DNA of 6,030 nt from contig CAMJFV010000134.1 in the NCBI GenBank assembly GCA_946405045.1, positions 1 through 6,030 on the forward strand, given 5' to 3'. A model generated the notes under the pieces. That model did not search any database and was not told the origin of the DNA. It saw nothing but the letters and a program-made list of their open reading frames with translations. Positions 1-6,030 of this stretch are shown piece by piece. Position 1 is the stretch's first letter. The number at the start of each line of letters is the position of its first letter. The position numbers and the translations under genes are program-made. The stretch is from an uncultured Bacteroidales bacterium (GTDB lineage: Bacteria; Bacteroidota; Bacteroidia; Bacteroidales; Paludibacteraceae).

Positions 1-1696
1 ACTTCAGGTATATGCTGAATTATTTGACCCAATTGATAATAACAGAGTAAGTGCAGTAGTAGATATGATCAGGTTGTCTTATCCATCATCATTCAACTAT
101 TCTCTTTCTTTACAGTATAATTCAATGTGGAATTCTGTAGTCAACGATTTCCCATTTGAAGATTATGAAAAACCTCAAATATCATCACCAAAATTTGAAG
201 ATGGTGGATTGGGGGTAGGATTAGGCTCAAACTTTAATATTCCATCAGACAATAATGGACTGACTGGAGGCTTAGGTGGCGGATTGACTGGAGGCTTGGG
301 TGGCGGACTGACTGGAGGCTTAGGTGGCGGACTGACTGGAGGCTTAGGATCAACAAATATGAACGAAGCTCTTGGAACTCCTGTGGGCGGCTTAGGATCG
401 GCACCTATTGAGAAAAAACAAGAGATTGTAGATTTAAGGCCTAAACAAGAGCCAGTTGAATTCAATTTCAATCCTCTAACTCTTGATAAATCAAGCTTGA
501 CAGAAGCAGTTGCCGTTGCAAACAACTATGCTTCGAAGATTGATATGAATCGCTTGTTGCTTTGTTTTGATATTGGTGGTTCCACATCGGATTTCTCCGC
601 AATGTGTTCTGTAAGAAACAATCCTGCATTGGTAAAACAGAATTCTATCAAGTTTGCTGCTCAGAATGTTGTGAAAGCCACTCAATTCTGTGCAGACAAA
701 TTTAAGAATATTGCACTTCAGATTTGTAAGGAAAATGATTGGCATTTGCCAGGTCTTAATGTTGGAGACAATAAGTTCAACGCAGATTCTGCAATGTTCT
801 ACTTTGATCAGATTGCAGACCGTCTTGATATTGGTAAGCTTCCTGGCTTCTATCAGAAGATAAGTACTGCATGTCAGCCTCTTATGATCACAAACCTTTA
901 TGTTACTGGACTTATCATGTTCTATGCAGGTCAGATAACGAGAAGATTGGTTCAGGATATCAGAAATGCGAAAGGAGAGGATGCTAATCCATCATTCCGA
1001 CCGCAAGTCATGCTTAAGTGTGCAGGTAAGGGAGCCAGAGTGTTTGAGTGGCTAAGCTGTGTTGATAAGGATTTGGCGAAGAATTACTTCCGCTACACTT
1101 ATTTGGCAGGTATTGCGGGAACCATTGAAAATGAAAATGTGTTGAATCAGAATGCTGGTCAGTTTATTTATGACGTTTTTGTAGAAGATTTGATTAAAGG
1201 TGTGGCATCAGCTGATATCAAATATGAAGTATCAATGGGACTAATCCGCCAGTCCGCACAGGTATTGCTTGTTCCAAAAATGGAAAATGCAATTGAATGT
1301 GTAGGAGAGGACGATTTCACTACAATAGTTTCAAATACAAAGGAACAAGGTTCATTGAAATTTGATGATTGTGTGACTTCGGATATGTACAGATATTTGG
1401 GGTCTTACTTTGTATGTCCATTGCGTGGCCATTACAAGCAGTTTAACAATTTTATTAATTTGTTCTATGGTTATGCACGTCACTTTGATGTGGAGTCTTA
1501 TTTCAAGGGGCCAGAGGTAATGGACTATTTGAAAAACTTTGATATGAGTGAATATGTTAGATCTCTTCCTGAATATCAGAAAGCTCAGTTAGAATTCTCA
1601 AATGGTAAGAGCGAAAAATTTGATTTTGTTCAGCCATTCATTATCCTTGAGGGTATGAATTTTATGGAGAACTTCTTGTTTAAGCACTTAAAGTAA
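1..1696 (+). CDS. Actin/Hsp70-fold ATPase with Gly-rich insert (5' end outside window)
   Basis: This is a probable ATP-binding protein of the actin/Hsp70/sugar-kinase superfamily; its cellular role is unknown. The frame is open from base 2, so the Met codon at 65 is internal and the true start lies upstream. Numbering from that Met, an RLSYPSSF segment (residues 3-10) resembles the connect-1 region of Hsp70-like proteins. A Gly/Leu-rich insert follows at about 47-113. A helix (LTEAVAVANNYASK, 145-158) leads into a hydrophobic strand and the phosphate-2 loop DIGGSTSD (169-176). A helix with FYAGQ lies at about 276-298, and the adenosine-type loop CAGKGARVFEW is at 319-329. The phosphate-1 motif should be encoded upstream of the window. 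The C-terminal 200 residues match nothing I recognise. No membrane segment is evident. SrfB-like proteins share this fold, but I cannot assign the gene to that family. The next gene starts 9 nt after the stop, suggesting cotranscription. Confidence 0.82.
   Translation, partial: LQVYAELFDPIDNNRVSAVVDMIRLSYPSSFNYSLSLQYNSMWNSVVNDFPFEDYEKPQISSPKFEDGGLGVGLGSNFNIPSDNNGLTGGLGGGLTGGLGGGLTGGLGGGLTGGLGSTNMNEALGTPVGGLGSAPIEKKQEIVDLRPKQEPVEFNFNPLTLDKSSLTEAVAVANNYASKIDMNRLLLCFDIGGSTSDFSAMCSVRNNPALVKQNSIKFAAQNVVKATQFCADKFKNIALQICKENDWHLPGLNVGDNKFNADSAMFYFDQIADRLDIGKLPGFYQKISTACQPLMITNLYVTGLIMFYAGQITRRLVQDIRNAKGEDANPSFRPQVMLKCAGKGARVFEWLSCVDKDLAKNYFRYTYLAGIAGTIENENVLNQNAGQFIYDVFVEDLIKGVASADIKYEVSMGLIRQSAQVLLVPKMENAIECVGEDDFTTIVSNTKEQGSLKFDDCVTSDMYRYLGSYFVCPLRGHYKQFNNFINLFYGYARHFDVESYFKGPEVMDYLKNFDMSEYVRSLPEYQKAQLEFSNGKSEKFDFVQPFIILEGMNFMENFLFKHLK
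257..348 (+). repeat. In-frame 24-bp tandem repeat encoding GLTGGLGG
   Basis: Three complete 24-bp units (257-280, 281-304, 305-328) are followed by a fourth that matches for 20 bp (329-348). The second unit differs from the first by two transitions (C to T at 284, A to G at 298). Each unit encodes GLTGGLGG, so gain or loss of units keeps the frame and changes only the length of a flexible Gly-rich linker in the ATPase. Related but non-tandem Gly/Leu codons flank the array (GGLGVGLGS before it, VGGLGS after it), extending the low-complexity segment to about 203-403. The near-identity of the units suggests recent slippage or recombination. Confidence 0.93.
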
Positions 1697-1705
1697 GCGT
1701 ATAGT

Positions 1706-3697
1706 ATGCAACATTTTTTATGTGTGTACGTATCGTCGCGAAGAATAGCTTTGTATTATAATTCCGACGATGGTGCATCAACATTAAATACATTTAGACC
1801 GGAAAGTGCCACACCGACGAATGGTGTGGTGCCTTTTGCTACATTGATACAGAACGATTCAGTATCGACTGGAACGAATTTCGCATATAACGAATCATTA
1901 AAGAATGCACCAAATGCGTTTTTTGATTTGTTTTCATTGGATGGTTCTGATTTTGACGAGAATAAATTGAGAATGAATGCGGATGAAATCCCATCAATTG
2001 CATTGAAGGCCTATTTGGCAAATGCGGTGTCTGAGGTTTATTCCGTAGAAATTGATCTTGTAAAATCTGATTTGCCGGTAATGTTAGCTTTTACTAATGA
2101 TGTGGAGAGTGTTAAGCGAAACATTATGATTGATTGGTTCAAAAGAGATGGTTTTGGTAATCTTTCAATGATTGATTTTGAATCGGAACTTTTGTCAAAT
2201 ATTCAGTTGAATACTGATTTTGCTTGTACGGTTGTTTCTGATGGTCGTGATGTGACATCATCTTTGTACATAAGGAAAAGCAAGGATTTGTTGGCAACAA
2301 AAACGATGGCGGGTGTTGGTACAGATCCTCGCATGAAAATCGGATCTGAGATGTTGTGGAATAGCCTAAACAATACTGGTTATTTGTCTTTTGAACATGA
2401 ACTTCCTATTTTGCAGAAATACGTGTCTGATTTTATTGCGAGTGGAAAACCTCTATTAGAAAGAGAGATTGAATTGAGTGATGAAAAGATGCATGCTGCT
2501 TATTTGGAAAAATCAGAAATTGAACGTCGTGCAAATTCAGAAAATGGATTGGCTCCTCATTTTCGTTCTTTTTTATCAGATGAGAGCGTTAAATCAACAG
2601 AAGTCTCTTTGGTTTTATGTGAATCAAGTGAGTCAGCATCTCTTTTGGCAAATACATTCTTAAATGAATACTCGGAAGTATTTAGTGTAACGGAAAGACA
2701 ATGGCTAAATGTATACACTTCTATTTGGCGAACGGCTAAAAAAGCAGAGTACAAGATGAAATCTATTGTCTCAAGAAAGCCTGCTAATGCGGCTGCTATC
2801 AGAAGATGGGTTACTGAAAAGAATGAATTTGTCGATGTCTTGCTACGTGTGCAGGAAGAGTCATCATTCGCAACTGATAATATCTCTCGTGCTACATCCG
2901 AGCAGATGAGAGTAGAAAACGAGTGGAAGAATCGCATAAAATTAGGTGACTTTATCGGAGCAAGGGCACTTGTTGATTCTGCTTCTACAACAGACGTGAA
3001 GAGTCAGATTTCTTCATTGAATAAGGCATTTAATACTTTGAATGAATATGCTCAGTTTGTTGAAGAGGTAAATGATGTTGATGATGCCAATGAACAAATT
3101 GAGAAATTCAGTAGGTTGTACTCTGGTATTAAGGAGTTAAAGGTAAAAGCTGAAAATATTGAGAATTTTAGAGGCGATTTGTTATCGCAAACAGACAAAA
3201 TTCAAGATAATCTGTCTCTGTTTAATGAAAAAATAGAAGAGCTTCGTAAAACATCAGTAAAAGCAACTCAAGACCGTTTGGTTGCAGAATTGAAGAAGAT
3301 GATGCCAGAATGGTATCCCTTGCCAATAATTCAGACTTCAAAAGTAAGTGTGAAGATTACTGCTGAGATTACTTCTACAGGGTTCTTGTTCATGAAGAAG
3401 AAGAAATTGCATGTGAAGGTTGATTTTGGCGACGCTACTATTCCATACAGATGTGTTTTAGCCTTCTTCACAGACACTGTTTCCAGAGTGGATAGAGACA
3501 AGGCTTTTGTGGAGGATTTGAATGATAAAGGAGAGTCTCTTTCTGGCGTGATAGAGAAGGAATATAATTTGCCATTGCCTGAAATGCCGTCGTGTGGTAA
3601 AAAAGGCACTCTTACAATAAAACTATGGCCTCATGAAAGTGAAACTGTTGGTATCAATAGCGCTTTTGATGGCAATACGTGCTTTTGTGAGCAATAA
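1706..3697 (+). CDS. Degenerate Hsp70/actin-like protein with helical and beta-rich C-terminal regions
   Basis: The 663-residue product has the outline of an Hsp70-type nucleotide-binding domain but lacks its catalytic motifs. The first strand, FLCVYVSSRRIALYY (4-18), sits where phosphate-1 should be, without the Asp-Gly-Thr. GVVPFATLI with a following TGTNFAYN (40-62) resembles the 'PS-V-x-F ... G-x-A' segment. LPVMLAFTNDVESVKRN (123-139) resembles the connect region. FACTVVSDGRDVTSSLYI (172-189) occupies the phosphate-2 position but lacks DxGG. VSLVLCESSESASLLANTFL (300-319) fits the adenosine-loop strand and helix with the Gly-Gly replaced. A mostly helical, charged region, probably partly coiled coil, spans about 390-535, and a beta-rich domain of unknown family spans about 540-645. 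The tail ends in a CFC motif. The fold is inferred from motif order; binding without hydrolysis is a guess. The gene lies 9 nt after the ATPase gene and 18 nt before the GTPase gene. The ATG at 1706 is chosen because the first beta strand begins at once; there is no Shine-Dalgarno sequence. Confidence 0.75.
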   Translation: MQHFLCVYVSSRRIALYYNSDDGASTLNTFRPESATPTNGVVPFATLIQNDSVSTGTNFAYNESLKNAPNAFFDLFSLDGSDFDENKLRMNADEIPSIALKAYLANAVSEVYSVEIDLVKSDLPVMLAFTNDVESVKRNIMIDWFKRDGFGNLSMIDFESELLSNIQLNTDFACTVVSDGRDVTSSLYIRKSKDLLATKTMAGVGTDPRMKIGSEMLWNSLNNTGYLSFEHELPILQKYVSDFIASGKPLLEREIELSDEKMHAAYLEKSEIERRANSENGLAPHFRSFLSDESVKSTEVSLVLCESSESASLLANTFLNEYSEVFSVTERQWLNVYTSIWRTAKKAEYKMKSIVSRKPANAAAIRRWVTEKNEFVDVLLRVQEESSFATDNISRATSEQMRVENEWKNRIKLGDFIGARALVDSASTTDVKSQISSLNKAFNTLNEYAQFVEEVNDVDDANEQIEKFSRLYSGIKELKVKAENIENFRGDLLSQTDKIQDNLSLFNEKIEELRKTSVKATQDRLVAELKKMMPEWYPLPIIQTSKVSVKITAEITSTGFLFMKKKKLHVKVDFGDATIPYRCVLAFFTDTVSRVDRDKAFVEDLNDKGESLSGVIEKEYNLPLPEMPSCGKKGTLTIKLWPHESETVGINSAFDGNTCFCEQ

Positions 3698-3715
3698 CTT
3701 ATTAATTAATACTAT

Positions 3716-4942
3716 ATGGGAAAAAAGATACTTTGTCCTTATTGCTATACAAAATTTGACAATAATGAGGTTCAAGTAGAATGTGAAAACATTGCGACTT
3801 TGGTGAATGGTGAACTTGTATGTAAGAAACATATAGATACAGAGTTCTCAAACCATTGGGGTAAAGAATTGGAAACTCATAATATTTATCGTCCAAAATT
3901 GGGATTCTTTTCTTTTTTGACATCATATAAGCCAAAACCAGAACAATGTCCTACTTGCGGACACCCTTCACAAAAGTTTGTGTGTCCTAACTGCCACAAC
4001 TGGTTGCCAAAGGAGATGATTGAGAAGGGAGCTGAGATCATTTCTGTCATCGGTGGCCCTGCGAGTGGAAAGACAAACTATATTGTGACTTTGATTCAAC
4101 AGATGAAAAAGTATGGTAACAAACTTGGTTTGACTATAACACCACAGCAAGTTGGTCGTAATAAAGAAGAGTTCACTTCTACGAAATATGAGAAGGCTCG
4201 TGAAAATATATTTGATTTCAAAATGCCTGTTCCTAAAACTGCAGTGTCTAAGCATGAGATTCCATGGATATTACGTTTGGAAAGCAGTGTGACAAAAAAG
4301 GCTGTCTACTTGGTGTTCTATGATACTGCAGGTGAGAATTTCAAAGATTCAGAGTCTATGCAGAAGAATGCTAAATATCTAAAAGAGTCAAAGGCGGTAA
4401 TCTGTGTCCTTGATATATTGTCGGTAAAGAAAATCAAGAAGATATTGGAGGCAAATGAAATTGAGAACAATGATGTCGCTACTCCTTTTGATGAGACTCT
4501 GACAGCTCTTTATAATTTTCAAACAAATGACACTTCAATGTCAAACAAACCGTTTGCGTTTGTATTGTCAAAATTTGATGTGATTATTGACCACCACGAG
4601 GATTTGGGCTGTGATGTCTCGACTTTCGTAAATGGTGACGGAACTCCTAAGAACAGTGATTTTATCAAAACTGGGCAATTGAATCTCGATCAGATTGAGT
4701 CAGGTCATAAGGCCATAAAGAACTTTATGGATGATTCTGAGATTTGGGATGCAAGCGAGCACAGTCATAATATCATGACAAAGTGGGGAGACAATGCTCG
4801 TTTTTTTGGTGTTTCTTCTTTTGGTTGTATGCCTGATGAGAACACCATTTTGAAGGGAGATTCCGACGGTGAAATAAAACCATACCGAGTGATGGATCCT
4901 CTTATTTGGGCACTTTATAAAGTTGGAGGCTTTTTCAAATAA
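3716..4942 (+). CDS. Zinc-ribbon P-loop GTPase, double-GTPase 2-like
   Basis: This is a predicted cytosolic GTP-binding switch protein of 408 residues. The N-terminus carries two Cys clusters: CPYC (7-10) with C23 and C36/H39 as possible further ligands, then CPTC (78-81) with CPNC (90-93), a typical zinc ribbon. The GTPase domain follows with Walker A GGPASGKT (113-120), a hydrophobic strand ending in the DTAG switch-II motif (203-206), an LSKFD segment (284-288) in place of the G4 [NT]KxD guanine-specificity motif, and GVSSFG (365-370) as a likely G5. The C-terminus, MDPLIWALYKVGGF (393-406), resembles the 'PL-x-W-x-L' ending that I associate with double-GTPase 2 proteins. The GAP1-like gene downstream supports that assignment, since these families are known to be linked. 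Translation begins at the ATG at 3716, whose leader is A/T-rich without a Shine-Dalgarno sequence. GTP specificity is inferred from SKFD and not certain. No transmembrane segment is seen. Confidence 0.85.
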   Translation: MGKKILCPYCYTKFDNNEVQVECENIATLVNGELVCKKHIDTEFSNHWGKELETHNIYRPKLGFFSFLTSYKPKPEQCPTCGHPSQKFVCPNCHNWLPKEMIEKGAEIISVIGGPASGKTNYIVTLIQQMKKYGNKLGLTITPQQVGRNKEEFTSTKYEKARENIFDFKMPVPKTAVSKHEIPWILRLESSVTKKAVYLVFYDTAGENFKDSESMQKNAKYLKESKAVICVLDILSVKKIKKILEANEIENNDVATPFDETLTALYNFQTNDTSMSNKPFAFVLSKFDVIIDHHEDLGCDVSTFVNGDGTPKNSDFIKTGQLNLDQIESGHKAIKNFMDDSEIWDASEHSHNIMTKWGDNARFFGVSSFGCMPDENTILKGDSDGEIKPYRVMDPLIWALYKVGGFFK

Positions 4943-5026
4943 AATCCTTATAAAACTAATACTACATAATAGAGATGAACATTCATGTGTTAATCTTTTA
5001 TTTACCAATTCTAAATCTTGAATACC
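4943..5026 (+). other. 84-nt intergenic gap between GTPase and GAP1 genes
   Basis: This is the only gap long enough to hold a promoter. It is strongly A/T-rich and has no G/C-rich hairpin with a T-tract, so readthrough from the GTPase gene is likely. I see no exact match to the Bacteroidota -7 element TAnnTTTG; TAAATCTTG at 5012-5020 is only a loose resemblance and too close to the start codon to be convincing. A small imperfect palindrome, ATGAACATTCAT, lies at 4975-4986. No Shine-Dalgarno sequence precedes the ATG at 5027. Confidence 0.4.
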
Positions 5027-6030
5027 ATGAAATATTATCACGTTATATACAATTCTTCAGAAAAGGGAATTGAAGGAGGTCGTGGATTTTGCTTCAGAAC
5101 ATATACCCAAGGTACTCCAATAAGTTATTTGACCGCATTACAAGAAAATGATCTTCTTAATTATAGTCAGGGAGAGTTTCAACAGTTGATGCCAGCAACA
5201 CTAAAAAATGAACCAGAAAAAATTAAGGATTATCCTACATCTTATTTTTTTCGTAGACTTGCGGTGGATGGTAAATCAATATATGTGTTGGGTCGTACAA
5301 TTCCAGTAGGGTTCGACTATAACTTCTATATCAAGTTTGTTCCAGGTCGTATGGGTAACTACGTTACAGATTGTTACATGTTTGAAGAGAACCCTGGAGC
5401 TGATGTTCTACAGATATTGTATGAGAATCCAGCACCGCTATCTAATCGGTTCATTCCAACTGATCCGACTCCGAATGAAGGCAATGAAGAGATGAAGTCT
5501 CTTTCTTTGGGTCAGATGGAAGCTCTTCCATTAGAAGACAAACCTTTCAATGCAGATAGTTTGTCTACGGTATCAGATAATGCAATCAAAGCACTATTCT
5601 CGTTGATTGAGGCAAAGAAAAATAATAAAGTTTTGGTTGTCAAGACAAATTGGAAAGAGGCTGCTGGTGTAATCGCAGATTTATACAGACTGTTGCCAAA
5701 AGATATTGTTGGGGATTTTAGTTTTGTCAGCAATTATCAGGAGGATGGGGTTCCTAAGGATGTTCAGATTCTGTTCATCAATGAATATTATAGCTATACT
5801 TTCAGTGACAATATGGCTGTGAAATGCAATCCAAATGAAGGTTGGACAGAGACTCCAGAGTATGAAACTTTTGGAGAGGCTTTAAAGAAAGATTTGGACA
5901 ATAATAACATTAAGTCGGTACACGACCGAGTTAAATGGTTGTTGAGTGACACTTATTATAAGGTAAAGGATAAGAGTAAGGAGACGAACGCCGCATTCTA
6001 CCAGTATTGTATTGTCCCTGAAGAATTCAG
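5027..6030 (+). CDS. GTPase-associated protein 1 (GAP1-N2/GAP1-M) homolog (3' end outside window)
   Basis: The frame is open for 334 codons from the ATG at 5027 to the window end, with no stop. The start MKYYHVIYNSSEKGIEGG and following RGFCFRTYTQGTP (19-31) match the hallmark of GAP1-N2 domains, a 'YTSAPxGL ... GFCTVA-T-GMP' pattern. The second half of that domain also fits: SYFFRRLAVDGKSIYVLGR (72-90) and GFDYNFYIKF (95-104) correspond to the 'VLSR...G-DYTGR' block, although the usual N-K-x-AHH stretch is replaced by GRMGNYVTDCYMF (107-119). Residues about 183-255, with a helix, the strand KVLVVKT, LYRLLPK and DFSFVSNYQ, resemble the GAP1-M region (two strands around an 'LP...SF-T' element). 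GAP1 proteins are known from gene neighbourhoods with double-GTPases and are thought to act with them; despite the name, GTPase activation is not demonstrated here. The gene is 84 nt downstream of the GTPase gene on the same strand. A GAP1-C region or further domain may lie beyond the window. Confidence 0.8.
   Translation, partial: MKYYHVIYNSSEKGIEGGRGFCFRTYTQGTPISYLTALQENDLLNYSQGEFQQLMPATLKNEPEKIKDYPTSYFFRRLAVDGKSIYVLGRTIPVGFDYNFYIKFVPGRMGNYVTDCYMFEENPGADVLQILYENPAPLSNRFIPTDPTPNEGNEEMKSLSLGQMEALPLEDKPFNADSLSTVSDNAIKALFSLIEAKKNNKVLVVKTNWKEAAGVIADLYRLLPKDIVGDFSFVSNYQEDGVPKDVQILFINEYYSYTFSDNMAVKCNPNEGWTETPEYETFGEALKKDLDNNNIKSVHDRVKWLLSDTYYKVKDKSKETNAAFYQYCIVPEEF

Noticed and set aside
175..525. 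Minus-strand open frame encoding a Pro-rich repeat (PKPPVSPP type)
   Set aside because: It is the antisense reading of the Gly-rich repeat in the actin-like ATPase gene. The sense frame has clear domain motifs; the antisense frame has none.
2557..2937. Minus-strand open frame of 126 codons
   Set aside because: It lies entirely inside the 663-codon gene, has no recognisable motif and no independent context. The other short antisense frames (for example 3968-4255, 4700-5041, 5512-5733) fail for the same reason.
4975..4986. Palindrome ATGAACATTCAT as operator or terminator
   Set aside because: The stem is only 5 bp, A/T-rich, with a 2-nt loop and no T-tract. Too weak to support a site without comparative data.
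4975..5073. Small plus-strand frame of 32 codons (MNIHVLIFY...) overlapping the GAP1 start
   Set aside because: It is out of frame with the GAP1 gene, has no ribosome-binding site and has no leader-peptide or attenuator structure nearby. Most likely chance.
5073..5080. Perfect Shine-Dalgarno-like AAGGAGGT
   Set aside because: It lies inside the GAP1-N2 coding region (Glu-Gly-Gly codons). The nearby GTG at 5082 is out of frame, and starting later would remove the family signature.
1..6030. CRISPR array, tRNA/rRNA, IS element or integration site
   Set aside because: The only direct repeats are the coding 24-bp units. No spacer pattern, tRNA cloverleaf, transposase motif or terminal inverted repeats were seen.

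Overview
The window carries four consecutive same-strand genes that look like one transcription unit, cut at both ends by the window edges. The DNA is A+T-rich. None of the three visible start codons has a recognisable Shine-Dalgarno sequence; the leaders are A/T-rich instead. Together with the codon use this suggests a Bacteroidota genome, perhaps gut Bacteroides/Prevotella-like. That assignment is an inference, because no rRNA or taxonomic marker gene is present.

Layout: (1) Positions 1-1696 hold the 3' part of a gene for an actin/Hsp70-fold ATPase. It has an intact phosphate-2 loop (DIGGSTSD) and an adenosine-type Gly loop, and a Gly/Leu-rich segment built on a 24-bp tandem repeat is inserted before the phosphate-2 strand. 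(2) Positions 1706-3697 encode a 663-residue protein with an Hsp70/actin-like outline whose nucleotide-binding motifs are degenerate, followed by a long helical region and a beta-rich C-terminal domain. (3) Positions 3716-4942 encode a 408-residue GTPase with two N-terminal zinc-ribbon-like Cys clusters, a Walker A (GGPASGKT), a DTAG switch and an SKFD specificity motif; it most resembles the 'double-GTPase 2' type of bacterial P-loop GTPases. (4) Positions 5027-6030 hold the 5' part of a protein whose N-terminus matches GTPase-associated protein 1 (GAP1-N2, then a GAP1-M-like region). The reading frame is still open at the window end.

Intergenic gaps are 9, 18 and 84 nt, with no rho-independent terminator seen between genes. 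The genes plausibly work together as an NTP-driven module: a GTPase switch with its partner GAP1-type protein, coupled to a pair of actin/Hsp70-like proteins, one apparently active and one apparently a pseudo-ATPase. GAP1 and double-GTPase families are known from comparative genomics of bacterial conflict (immunity-like) systems. Their combination with an active/inactive actin-like pair in this order is the most interesting aspect of the window. No effector domain (nuclease, TIR, pore-former, protease) is visible here; if one exists it should lie outside the window. No RNA genes, mobile elements or CRISPR arrays were seen, and no stretch over 300 bases lacks a gene.
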